A DNA stretch of 17,976 nucleotides from JBFXEO01 sp050180015 (GTDB lineage Bacteria > Bacteroidota > Bacteroidia > Bacteroidales > Tenuifilaceae): the NCBI GenBank assembly GCA_050180015.1, contig JBFXEO010000034.1, forward strand, positions 1 to 17,976, in the 5' to 3' direction. The translations under genes were made by a program, and so were the position numbers. Below, in pieces: positions 8,252 to 15,201 of the stretch (position 1 is its first letter; each line of letters begins with the position of its first letter). A model generated the notes under the pieces. The model did not search any database. It saw only the letters and a list, made by a program, of their open reading frames with translations, and was not told the DNA's origin.

Positions 8252-9423
8252 CAGATCAGCCAACATTCCTGTTTTTTACCACAGAAACGGCCCCAACCTA
8301 TGCCGGCGATGGGCTAAATGCACTCTTACTGGCTCAAACACTTGCCGGTAAAGGCTATATGGCGACTATTATCTGCCTTAATCCGTATAGGTTACTTCCA
8401 GATTACGAAGAGTATAACGCCGTTTCTGTACTTCGGGTTCCTTACCTATTCAAAACACGTTTTGGTAGAGCAATGCTCCGTTTCCGAATGGTATGGAAAG
8501 TATTCAAAATCGGCAGGCAATACTCTACCTGGATGATTTATGGTGCAATGCCAACACACCGATTGGTAATTCTATCTGGCTGGCTACTGGGTAAAAAAAT
8601 CGTATTTCGCTCAACACTCTATGGTTTCGACAATGCATCATCGCTGGTTAATTCTGGGCGGGGTTTGCAAAATCGCGTAAAAAAATGGATATTAGGCAGA
8701 GTAAATGGATACTACGCGCTAAACAGCAAATTTGCCAACGACTGGATTAATTTGCTTAGGCAAAGCAACAATATTTTTGTGTCACCACAGGGTGTCTGCT
8801 GCCATAAATATAACCAAAACAATTACAGTAAAGCAGAATTACGGCATGAGCTGAACCTTCCGGATAATACGGTTCTCTTGGTAATGGTTGGGCACCTGAT
8901 ACAACGGAAAGGATTTCCTCAAATATTTGAATGGCTCAGCCAAATTGGCGGGGATTTTTTGCTAATTCAAGTTGGTAGGAACAGTGCGCCGGAATGGGAT
9001 ATTATGAATCGGAAAAACCTGGAAATGTCCCGCATAAAAGAACTGGGTAAAAAAATGCTGGGCAATAGAATACTCTTCATCGGTGATACTAATAGAGTCA
9101 ATGATTACCTTACCGCTTCCGATATTTTTCTGCTTAACTCTCAGTCCGAGGGATTCCCGCCAAATTCTTTAAACGAGGCAATGGCGGCTGGGCTACCAAT
9201 CCTATCGAAAAATACTTACGGGTACGATGATTTTCTAGAAGATGGTATTAACGCGTTGATTTACTCCAACGTTGCTGAATTTACCTCAAAACTCAAGCTG
9301 TTGCTTTCCAGCGCAGAGTTGCGGAAACAAATGGGAGCCTCTGCTCAAATGTTCACACTGGGGAAAAACGATATAGCGGTAGTTGCAAATAATTTTCTTG
9401 GTTTTATTGGTAGTATCGATTAG
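8248..9423 (+). CDS. GT4-family glycosyltransferase
   Basis: A 391-residue GT-B glycosyltransferase. The N-terminal TTETAPTYAGDGLNALLLAQTL is the acceptor-domain start; the donor domain begins near VMVGHLIQRKGF and includes FIGDTNRVNDYLTASDIFLLNS. In the usual E-x7-E position this protein has E-x8-E (EGFPPNSLNEAMA, E301 to E310), one residue longer than the 2838 paralogue. The start is taken as GTG at 8248, which overlaps the sulfotransferase stop as GTGA, a typical coupling arrangement; a TTG at 8218 would add ten residues. An AGGAAA stretch at 8222-8227 is too far upstream to act as its ribosome site. Co-transcription with the sulfotransferase is very likely. Acceptor and donor are unknown. 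Confidence 0.87.
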   Translation: MTDQPTFLFFTTETAPTYAGDGLNALLLAQTLAGKGYMATIICLNPYRLLPDYEEYNAVSVLRVPYLFKTRFGRAMLRFRMVWKVFKIGRQYSTWMIYGAMPTHRLVILSGWLLGKKIVFRSTLYGFDNASSLVNSGRGLQNRVKKWILGRVNGYYALNSKFANDWINLLRQSNNIFVSPQGVCCHKYNQNNYSKAELRHELNLPDNTVLLVMVGHLIQRKGFPQIFEWLSQIGGDFLLIQVGRNSAPEWDIMNRKNLEMSRIKELGKKMLGNRILFIGDTNRVNDYLTASDIFLLNSQSEGFPPNSLNEAMAAGLPILSKNTYGYDDFLEDGINALIYSNVAEFTSKLKLLLSSAELRKQMGASAQMFTLGKNDIAVVANNFLGFIGSID

Positions 9424-9550
9424 GGAGAAGCAATAGTTCTGGGATATCTCTGTAAATTATAGTCAACGGAGGATTGTCCAGAAAATATTAAACGGTTTGT
9501 AACAATTTTGTAATTTTACTGTTTTTAAATTACCAACTAAGTCAGGGAGC

Positions 9551-11470
9551 ATGAGCAGTGGTTTTAAATTGTTGGATGGGATTAATTCTCCCGATGACCT
9601 TAAAAGATTAAGGCCCGATCAGCTGGAGCCGTTGAGTACTGAGCTACGCCAGTTTATAATCGATGTAATTTCTTCCAATCCGGGTCATTTGGGGGCAAGT
9701 TTAGGCGTGATAGAACTTACCATTGCCCTGCATTACGTGTTTAACACGCCTTACGACAGGGTTGTTTGGGACGTTGGCCATCAGGCTTACGGACATAAAA
9801 TACTTACCGGGAGAAGGGACACCTTTCACACCAATCGGAGGTACAGAGGAATCAGCGGGTTCCCCAGAAGAGAGGAAAGCGAGTACGACCCGTTTGGCGT
9901 TGGGCACTCATCAACCTCAATATCGGCGGCGGCGGGGATGTCTGTCGCATCGGGGCTAAAACTTGAGCCACGGCATGTAGTAGCAGTAATTGGCGATGGA
10001 GCCCTTACCGGGGGAATGGCCTTTGAGGGATTGAATCATGGCGGAAGCCTTAAGTCCGATCTTCTGGTTATACTCAACGATAATAATATCTCTATTGATC
10101 CCAGCGTAGGCGCATTAAAGGAATACCTGCTCGATATAACCACCTCAAAAACCTACAACAAGCTAAAAACCGAGGTTTGGGATATGCTTGGACGGGTCGA
10201 TAGGTTTGGCCCGCGTACCCGTTCGGCAATTCAGAAAATAGAGACCGCCGTAAAGGCAACACTGTTAAAGCAAAGTAATTTCTTTGAATCAATGGGTTTC
10301 CGTTACTTTGGACCGGTAGATGGGCATGATATTGGCTACCTGGTTAAAGTGTTAAGTGATTTAAAAAACATACCCGGCCCAAAGTTGCTACATTGCCTTA
10401 CGGTAAAAGGTAAAGGATTCTCGCCCGCCGAGGAAAATCAAACCCTTTTCCATGCTCCGGGATTATTCGATAAAGAAACCGGCGAAAAAATTGTTATCAC
10501 AACCAACAAACCAACACCGCCAAGGTATCAGGATGTTTTCGGCGAAACGCTGGTAGAGCTGGCCAGCAAAAATGATAAAATTGTGGGCATCACTCCGGCA
10601 ATGGCAAGCGGCTGCTCACTAAATATAATGATGGAAAAATTCCCCGCCAGAACTTTTGATGTTGGCATTGCAGAGCAACATGCCGTTACATTCTCTGCCG
10701 GGTTGGCCGCAGAAGGTCTTGTCCCGTTCTGTAATATTTACTCCACCTTTATGCAACGGGCCTATGACCAAGTAATACACGACGTTGCCCTACAGAATTT
10801 GCACGTAGTATTTTGCCTCGACCGTGGAGGCCTGGTCGGCGACGATGGCGCCACACACCATGGAGCCTTCGACATTGCCTATATGCGCTCCGTACCGAAC
10901 ATTGTTGTTGCAGCCCCAATGAACGAGGTAGAACTCCGAAACATGATGTACACGGCACAACTCGATGGAATGGGCCCGTTCTCCATTCGATACCCCCGGG
11001 GTAACGGGGTAACGGTTGATTGGCATAGACCATTCCAGAAATTGGAGGTTGGCAAAGGGCAAATACTCAGGGATGGTAGTGACATTGCTATTCTTACATT
11101 AGGACATATCGGCAATCTTGCATCAAAAGCAGCAGTATTGCTTGAGATCGATGGTATAGGCGTTTTCCATGCCGATATGCGGTTTGCAAAACCGTTGGAT
11201 ACAGAACTGCTAAAGTACGTTGGGGAAAACTTTAAAACCGTACTAACCGTTGAGGATGGTTGCCTTCCCGGTGGCTTTGGCAGTGCCGTTTTGGAATGGC
11301 TGAACGATAACGGTTTCTCCACTAAAGTTATTAGGCTCGGAATTCCAGATTCGTTTATTGAGCATGGTACACAGCAGCAACTTTACTCCGTTTGCGGATT
11401 TGATATCGATACTATTTACAAAACGGCACAAAAATATGCCGTTAAAAAAGCCAAGATGAAGGTTGGCTAA
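9551..11470 (+). CDS. dxs: 1-deoxy-D-xylulose-5-phosphate synthase
   Basis: A 639-residue DXS, close to the usual 620-640. It condenses pyruvate and glyceraldehyde 3-phosphate, with thiamine diphosphate, in the first step of the MEP isoprenoid pathway. The TPP/Mg motif GDGALTGG (148-155) ends in the later NDNN (176-179); GHLGAS (45-50) holds the conserved active-site histidine, and VGIAEQHAVTF (371-381) contains catalytic Glu375. The pyrimidine-domain (DRGGLVGDDGATHHG) and C-terminal transketolase parts are present, so it appears complete and functional. Its start is supported by AGGGAG (9544-9549) just before ATG, one of the few Shine-Dalgarno-like sites here. It stands alone: 127 bases separate it from the upstream glycosyltransferase gene, and no convincing promoter consensus was found there. 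Confidence 0.97.
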   Translation: MSSGFKLLDGINSPDDLKRLRPDQLEPLSTELRQFIIDVISSNPGHLGASLGVIELTIALHYVFNTPYDRVVWDVGHQAYGHKILTGRRDTFHTNRRYRGISGFPRREESEYDPFGVGHSSTSISAAAGMSVASGLKLEPRHVVAVIGDGALTGGMAFEGLNHGGSLKSDLLVILNDNNISIDPSVGALKEYLLDITTSKTYNKLKTEVWDMLGRVDRFGPRTRSAIQKIETAVKATLLKQSNFFESMGFRYFGPVDGHDIGYLVKVLSDLKNIPGPKLLHCLTVKGKGFSPAEENQTLFHAPGLFDKETGEKIVITTNKPTPPRYQDVFGETLVELASKNDKIVGITPAMASGCSLNIMMEKFPARTFDVGIAEQHAVTFSAGLAAEGLVPFCNIYSTFMQRAYDQVIHDVALQNLHVVFCLDRGGLVGDDGATHHGAFDIAYMRSVPNIVVAAPMNEVELRNMMYTAQLDGMGPFSIRYPRGNGVTVDWHRPFQKLEVGKGQILRDGSDIAILTLGHIGNLASKAAVLLEIDGIGVFHADMRFAKPLDTELLKYVGENFKTVLTVEDGCLPGGFGSAVLEWLNDNGFSTKVIRLGIPDSFIEHGTQQQLYSVCGFDIDTIYKTAQKYAVKKAKMKVG

Positions 11471-11530
11471 CCTTGGAAAACCAGACCCACATCAACATTG
11501 ACAGTTAAATATAGATTTCAGCTGGTATGG

Positions 11531-11545
11531 TTGGGGCAACCCCAA
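11531..11545. other. Short stem-loop downstream of dxs
   Basis: TTGGGG-CAA-CCCCAA forms a perfect six-pair stem with a three-base loop, 60 bases after the dxs stop. No T-run follows on either strand, so it is at best a weak terminator or an mRNA 3'-end stabiliser for dxs. Confidence 0.3.
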
Positions 11546-11581
11546 TGATCCAAATAAAAATGCTTACCTGATCAACATTGA

Positions 11582-11612
11582 TTTGTCATTTAAAATAATC
11601 TTCATATCTTCG
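11582..11612 (+). promoter_or_regulatory. Bacteroidota-type promoter of tRNA-Leu
   Basis: TTTG at 11582-11585 is separated by exactly 19 bases from TATCTTCG at 11605-11612, which matches the -7 consensus TAnnTTTG at all but one base. Transcription would start near 11617-11620, giving a short leader before the tRNA at 11641. Confidence 0.65.
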
Positions 11613-11640
11613 CCACCCGAATGTTCTGTTATTTATAGTT

Positions 11641-11724
11641 GCCCGGGTGGCGGAATTGGTAGACGCGCTGGTCTCAAACACCAGTGGTAGCAATACCATG
11701 CCGGTTCGATCCCGGCCCCGGGTA
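11641..11724 (+). tRNA. tRNA-Leu (anticodon CAA)
   Basis: An 84-base class II tRNA folds cleanly. The acceptor stem GCCCGGG pairs with CCCGGGT, leaving one G-U pair at the end. The anticodon stem CTGGT/ACCAG encloses loop CTCAAAC, giving anticodon CAA, which reads UUG leucine codons. The long variable arm TGGTA/TACCA and the T arm GCCGG-TTCGATC-CCGGC are complete, and the D loop carries the conserved GG. Discriminator A is at 11724 and CCA is not encoded. Single-copy and monocistronic in this window, with promoter and terminator on either side. Confidence 0.96.
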
Positions 11725-11731
11725 CGTAAAC

Positions 11732-11760
11732 AAAAACCCTCTTACGGGGGTTTTCCGTTT
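11732..11760 (+). terminator. Intrinsic terminator of tRNA-Leu
   Basis: AAAACCC (11733-11739) pairs with GGGTTTT (11748-11754) around an eight-base loop, and the descending arm supplies the T-run. It lies directly after the tRNA 3' end. Confidence 0.65.
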
Positions 11761-11923
11761 ATGCTGGCCGTTTAGAAAATATTTACAAAGGCAATTAAAT
11801 CCCCTATTTTGCATCTCACGCTCGTCACAAATAATTTACATAGACCGATACCAATCGTTATTTTTTCCTAAATTTCATGTAATATCGCACAGCTAAATAT
11901 TAGAATCTTTAAATTTGGCAAGC

Positions 11924-12382
11924 ATGGATAAAAAGTTATACCCGTATGGCGACAAACAATCGCAATTCGATAGGCGTTACCTCGAAATGGCCAAAATATG
12001 GGCAAAAAATTCATACTGTATTCGCCGGCAGGTAGGGGCATTAATTGTAAAGGATAGAATGATCATATCTGACGGGTATAATGGAACCCCATCAGGCTTT
12101 GAAAATGTTTGCGAGGATGAATCCGGTAAAACAAAACCTTACGTACTGCACGCCGAGGCAAATGCAATTACTAAGGTGGCCAAGTCCAGCAATAGCTCCG
12201 ATGGCTCTACCCTGTATGTAACGTCATCACCCTGTATGGAGTGTTCCAAGTTAATCATTCAGGCGGGTATAAAAAGAATCGTATATTGCGATGAATACCA
12301 CAACCTCGAGGGGATTGAACTTTTAAGGCGGGCCGGTGTTGAAGTGGTTAAAATTGATGTTGAAGAAGTTATGAACAGTTAA
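11924..12382 (+). CDS. dCMP deaminase (ComEB-like)
   Basis: A 152-residue zinc deaminase that converts dCMP to dUMP, feeding thymidylate synthesis. The zinc site is complete: HAEANAI (76-82, His76 ligand and Glu78 proton shuttle) and PCMEC (103-107, Cys104 and Cys107 ligands). YNGTPSGFENVCED (52-65) is the substrate-loop motif of dCMP deaminases and separates them from simple cytidine deaminases. ATG at 11924 is preferred over an in-frame TTG at 11915 because the latter adds only three residues and overlaps a promoter-like TAAATTTG. The S41 protease gene begins 13 bases after its stop, a common Bacteroidota pairing. No Shine-Dalgarno is visible. Confidence 0.93.
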   Translation: MDKKLYPYGDKQSQFDRRYLEMAKIWAKNSYCIRRQVGALIVKDRMIISDGYNGTPSGFENVCEDESGKTKPYVLHAEANAITKVAKSSNSSDGSTLYVTSSPCMECSKLIIQAGIKRIVYCDEYHNLEGIELLRRAGVEVVKIDVEEVMNS

Positions 12383-12395
12383 ACATTTTCAAGGA

Positions 12396-13088
12396 ATGGC
12401 ATACCAGAACAGTAAAAAAGACATAGTTTATCCGATTGTACTTGCGGCAACACTGGTAATTGGAATCTTTATCGGGATCAACTTTAGCGGTAAACATGTA
12501 GAGAAACCAAATCTACTCGTATATCCAAAAACAGATAAGCTAACCAGCGTAATAAACTATATTCAGGAAGAGTACGTTGATACGGTTTCAATGAATTCGC
12601 TGGTAGAAAGCACAATCCCTTCTATCCTAAAAAACCTCGATCCGCACTCTGTTTATATACCCGCATCGGATTTTCAGTCGGTGAATGAGCCGCTTGAAGG
12701 CGGCTTCGATGGTATTGGAGTTCAGTTTAACATGTCGAATGATACGGCGGTGGTGGTTAATACAATTCCGCATGGGCCCTCCGAAAAGTTGGGCATTCTC
12801 GCTGGCGATAGAATAGTCACGGTAAACGGCCGAAGTATAGCGGGAATTAAATTCCCCTTCGACAGTATTCCCAAGCTGTTAAAAGGGCCAACCGGAACGC
12901 ATGTCCTAGTTGGCATAAAGCGAAGCGGCGTTCCGGAGCTTATAGATTTCGATATTGTTAGGGACAAAATACCGATCCATAGCATTGATATTAGCTACAT
13001 GGTTACCCCTAAAATTGGCTACATCAAAATTACCACTTTTGCAAAAACCACCTACCAGGAATTTTTACTTGCCATTGATAGGTTATAG
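12396..13088 (+). CDS. S41 C-terminal processing protease, N-terminal part ending at an in-frame TAG
   Basis: A 230-residue product corresponding to the first part of a CtpA/Tsp-like protease. A membrane anchor occupies about residues 10-30 (PIVLAATLVIGIFIGINF), then the N-terminal domain (YIQEEYVDTV, LDPHSVYI), a PDZ domain (about 100-165, with FDGIGVQFN, GILAGDRIVTVNG) and the first strand and helix of the catalytic domain (KIGYIKITTFAKTTYQEFLLAIDRL). The reading frame stops at TAG 13086-13088, then continues without shift into the rest of the protease (EQGMQKLILDLRSNSGG), where relatives read straight through. No catalytic residue lies here, so this piece alone cannot be a protease. A point mutation or base error is the simplest cause. 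It starts 13 bases after the dCMP deaminase gene with AAGGA touching ATG. Confidence 0.8.
   Translation: MAYQNSKKDIVYPIVLAATLVIGIFIGINFSGKHVEKPNLLVYPKTDKLTSVINYIQEEYVDTVSMNSLVESTIPSILKNLDPHSVYIPASDFQSVNEPLEGGFDGIGVQFNMSNDTAVVVNTIPHGPSEKLGILAGDRIVTVNGRSIAGIKFPFDSIPKLLKGPTGTHVLVGIKRSGVPELIDFDIVRDKIPIHSIDISYMVTPKIGYIKITTFAKTTYQEFLLAIDRL
13086..13088 (+). other. In-frame amber codon splitting the S41 protease gene
   Basis: TAG interrupts a frame that is otherwise continuous from 12396 to 14114 (573 codons including it). One base change, for example from AAG or GAG, would give the expected lysine or glutamate before EQGM. TAGGAG overlaps the stop and stands about six bases before ATG 13098, so ribosomes could restart on the second part. 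TAG is also the normal stop of the genes ending at 2813 and 9423, which argues against general amber reassignment. Confidence 0.85.
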
Positions 13089-13097
13089 GAGCAGGGA

Positions 13098-14114
13098 ATG
13101 CAAAAACTCATTTTAGATTTACGCAGCAATAGCGGAGGATACATGGATGCAGCAACAAATATTGCCAATGAATTTTTGACAGAGAATAAACTCATTGTTT
13201 ACACCCAGGGCAAGAATAGAAACCGTCAGGATATATATTCCGACGGAAAAGGCGGCTGTCAGTATTTAGGTTTGGAAATTTTGATCGATGAATTTTCCGC
13301 CTCGGCCAGCGAAATATTGGCGGGTGCAATTCAGGATAACGACCGGGGAACAATTATTGGCCGTCGGTCATTCGGTAAAGGGTTGGTTCAGGAGCAAATA
13401 TTCTTTTCCGATGGCTCCGGGTTAAGGTTAACCATTGCACGCTACTACACACCTTCCGGAAGGAGTATCCAAAAACCCTATAAACCGGGTGATGATATAG
13501 ACTATTTTAATGATATTAATAACCGCTACCTACATGGCGAATTGCAGGTGGCAGATAGCATACAGTTTGCCGATTCGTTGAAGTACCATACCGTTGGCGG
13601 AAGGGTGGTTTACGGTGGCGGTGGCATAATGCCCGATGTTTTTGTTCCACTCGATACTTTCGGTGTTACTCCATATTTACAGCAGGTTTCGCGGAGAAAC
13701 CTTATTTACCGCTATGCATTTGCGTTTACCGATAAACACCGTAGGGATGCTCGCGGGCTAAAAGATTTCAAGGCAGTTGATCGATACCTGAAGGAGTTCA
13801 ACCTTTTGTCGGAATTCATTCAATTCGCCGAACAAAACGGAGTCCCGGCCAATACCAAGGAAATCAACGAGTCAAAATTTATTCTGGAAACCCAGCTTAA
13901 AGCAACCATTGCCCGCAATATTATCGACAGCGAAGGGTTTTACCCGTACATAAAAGATATAGATGAAACTTTGCTTAAAGCCATTGAACTGATGAAAAAG
14001 GGGAACGCTCAACCTACGGCTACGTTGTCATTTAAAGATGTTGATGTTCGGGTACTAATCAATGCTCAGCTGAAAACCTGGGTTAAAATGGATATGATTG
14101 CCGCGGTGGTCTGA
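13098..14114 (+). CDS. S41 C-terminal processing protease, catalytic part after the TAG
   Basis: A 338-codon frame in phase with 12396-13088 that carries the whole catalytic site. LILDLRSNSGGYMDAA (4-19) is the substrate-binding and oxyanion region. The nucleophile is Ser69 in DEFSASASEI, the general base Lys94 and partner Gln98 in SFGKGLVQ, at the spacing of E. coli Tsp (Ser430, Lys455). The tail is the usual Bacteroidota C-terminal helical domain. It lacks the membrane anchor, PDZ domain and the first element of the catalytic fold. It may be made by reinitiation at ATG 13098, which has TAGGAG upstream, or be the remains of a broken gene. The last 49 bases overlap the 3' end of the opposite-strand hydrolase. 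Confidence 0.75.
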   Translation: MQKLILDLRSNSGGYMDAATNIANEFLTENKLIVYTQGKNRNRQDIYSDGKGGCQYLGLEILIDEFSASASEILAGAIQDNDRGTIIGRRSFGKGLVQEQIFFSDGSGLRLTIARYYTPSGRSIQKPYKPGDDIDYFNDINNRYLHGELQVADSIQFADSLKYHTVGGRVVYGGGGIMPDVFVPLDTFGVTPYLQQVSRRNLIYRYAFAFTDKHRRDARGLKDFKAVDRYLKEFNLLSEFIQFAEQNGVPANTKEINESKFILETQLKATIARNIIDSEGFYPYIKDIDETLLKAIELMKKGNAQPTATLSFKDVDVRVLINAQLKTWVKMDMIAAVV

Positions 14115-14866
14115 TCTTTTTCTTCAATAAAACCAAGGTGTCCCGAATTATCCAGAAAAATAGTTCGGGCTTTTTTGTGCCTTTCGGCAACGGATGTTGC
14201 AACATCCGTTGCAATTAAATTGTCGTGCCGGCCATAGATAAAAAACACGGGAAAACTTGCCGCTGCAACCACATGGTTCCTATCGGGACGTTGAGCCATT
14301 CCATTCAACGCTCCAATTATTCCCAAATCCGGGGTGGACAAGGCAATCTTTTTCGATCTGTTTACCGCTGCTGCAAAACGATCAAGGTTCTGTTTGGCAA
14401 ATAGTCTGGGGATATTCGTATCCACTATTTTTTCTTTGCCGTTAGCCTTAACCAGCTCAATATCGTCAAGCCGACCTTTACGCTTCTCCGCGCTATCTGG
14501 ATCTGGTGTGGAGTGTAGCAGGCAAAGCCCCGAAACCCGGGTTGGGTAACGTTCGGCAAATGCTAAACTTACATAGCCACCCATTGAATGACCTACAAGA
14601 AATACTTTTTTCAACGCTAGGCTCGATATTACAGCACTTACGCAATCGGCCATAAACTCCATACCAATGGTTTGCAACTTGCATACAGATTTTCCGTGAC
14701 CGGGCATATCTACCCTAAGAACACTAAAATGTTGCTCCAATCCGCCAACAAAATCATCCCAAATATCAATGTTCTCCAAATACCCGTGAATCAGTAAAAC
14801 CAAAGGTCCCTGCCCGCTTAACTTGTAATGCAAGGTGCAAGCTGGCAATTCTATATATCTTTCCAT
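14066..14866 (-). CDS. Alpha/beta hydrolase
   Basis: A 266-residue alpha/beta-hydrolase of the MhpC type. The oxyanion motif LIHGYLEN (25-32), nucleophile elbow GHSMGG (92-97, Ser94), acid Asp215 in YGRHDNL and His243 in NSGHLGF form a complete triad. The lid lies between residues 120 and 190. The substrate is unknown; esters or small lactones are possible. The start is put at ATG 14866 because the protein then begins at the first strand (MERYIELPACTLHYKLSG); a longer frame to 14989 adds 41 residues with no family resemblance. The minus-strand CAAA/TTTG plus TAACTTGC pair about 25 bases upstream may be its promoter. Its final 16 codons overlap the S41 gene on the other strand. Confidence 0.9.
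   Translation of the reverse strand: MERYIELPACTLHYKLSGQGPLVLLIHGYLENIDIWDDFVGGLEQHFSVLRVDMPGHGKSVCKLQTIGMEFMADCVSAVISSLALKKVFLVGHSMGGYVSLAFAERYPTRVSGLCLLHSTPDPDSAEKRKGRLDDIELVKANGKEKIVDTNIPRLFAKQNLDRFAAAVNRSKKIALSTPDLGIIGALNGMAQRPDRNHVVAAASFPVFFIYGRHDNLIATDVATSVAERHKKARTIFLDNSGHLGFIEEKDQTTAAIISILTQVFS
14142..14176 (+). terminator. Intrinsic terminator of the dCMP deaminase-S41 operon, inside hydrolase coding sequence
   Basis: CCCGAATTAT (14142-14151) pairs with ATAGTTCGGG (14160-14169) through ten pairs with one G-U, around an eight-base loop, followed by C and six T's. It lies 28 bases after the S41 stop and acts in the plus direction. On the minus strand the same bases encode hydrolase residues 231-242, ending immediately before catalytic His243. 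Confidence 0.75.
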
Positions 14867-14890
14867 GCCGTAACTCTTAAATTCCACGGT

Positions 14891-14922
14891 GCAAGTTATT
14901 TTTTTGAATACAACATAACAAA
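14891..14922 (-). promoter_or_regulatory. Possible promoter of the alpha/beta hydrolase gene
   Basis: Read on the minus strand, TTTG (14922-14919) is followed after 20 bases by TAACTTGC (14898-14891), a partial match to TAnnTTTG. Transcription would start about 20 bases before ATG 14866. The -7 match is imperfect, so confidence is low. Confidence 0.35.
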
Positions 14923-15011
14923 TTAAAAAGATAAAGTGCGTTTTTGCCCGAAAATTCTGGCGGTTACATGAAAATATTGAACCAAACAACGGTAGCTTTT
15001 CTTCTGGGTAA

Positions 15012-15125
15012 ATGAAAGTCCCTTTAGAAAAAATAAAATCAGGATTGGCGAAAAGTCATAGATTTTTAGCCGCTAGATCACCGGCAGTAAAAGAGGAATT
15101 TAAACCAGCAATAAAAAAATATTAA
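15012..15125 (+). CDS. Possible 37-residue small protein ahead of ohr
   Basis: ATG at 15012 opens a 37-codon frame ending at TAA 15123-15125, with a TAA directly before its ATG. The predicted peptide (starts MKVPLEKIKSGLAKSHRF, ends KPAIKKY) is rich in lysine and could form an amphipathic helix. CTGGG at 15005-15009 is a weak ribosome site. It fills much of the 335-base stretch between the hydrolase start (14866) and ohr (15202), which otherwise holds only the two promoter regions listed separately. I recognise no family, and chance is a real possibility at this length. Confidence 0.3.
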   Translation: MKVPLEKIKSGLAKSHRFLAARSPAVKEEFKPAIKKY

Positions 15126-15140
15126 TATCGCTTGCGATAT
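15125..15140 (+). promoter_or_regulatory. Inverted repeat 1, likely operator of ohr (over the -33 box)
   Basis: ATATCGC-TT-GCGATAT is a perfect inverted repeat with 7-base arms and a 2-base spacer. The CTTG that serves as the -33 box (15131-15134) lies at its centre, so a bound repressor would cover the promoter. Its core ATCGCnnGCGAT recurs at 15162-15175. Confidence 0.6.
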
Positions 15141-15161
15141 AAAATATTATTCTTACATTTG
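15131..15161 (+). promoter_or_regulatory. Promoter of the ohr-gpx operon
   Basis: CTTG at 15131-15134 (3 of 4 to TTTG), then a 19-base spacer, then TACATTTG at 15154-15161, an exact match to TAnnTTTG. Transcription would start near 15167, leaving a leader of about 35 bases before ATG 15202. Both inverted repeats overlap or abut it. Confidence 0.65.
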
Positions 15162-15175
15162 CATCGCAGGCGATG
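15162..15175 (+). promoter_or_regulatory. Inverted repeat 2, likely operator of ohr (over the start point)
   Basis: CATCGC-AG-GCGATG repeats the core ATCGCnnGCGAT of the first site, centre to centre 36 bases apart. It begins one base after the -7 box and covers the expected transcription start, the usual place for a repressor. The OhrR-type regulator downstream is the natural candidate protein, an inference. Confidence 0.6.
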
Positions 15176-15201
15176 TTGTCTGCAACGATACAAATAACGG
15201 T

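Noticed and set aside
9496..9527. TTTG and TACTGTTT before dxs as a promoter.
   Set aside because: The spacer is 17 bases and the -7 match is poor, so it is not listed as a feature.
10749..11322. Long minus-strand open frames opposite dxs.
   Set aside because: They are shadows of the strongly conserved dxs coding sequence, with low-complexity or unlikely composition and no start signals.
11684..11896. Plus-strand open frame through tRNA-Leu and its terminator.
   Set aside because: It overlaps the structured tRNA and terminator, and has no protein-like composition.
13086..13088. Genome-wide reassignment of TAG as a sense codon.
   Set aside because: TAG ends the deacetylase (2813) and GT4 (9423) genes, where read-through would add only a few residues before another stop.
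14867..14989. Longer N-terminus for the alpha/beta hydrolase starting at 14989.
   Set aside because: The extra 41 residues precede the first strand of the fold, look unlike the family and include a promoter-like site.
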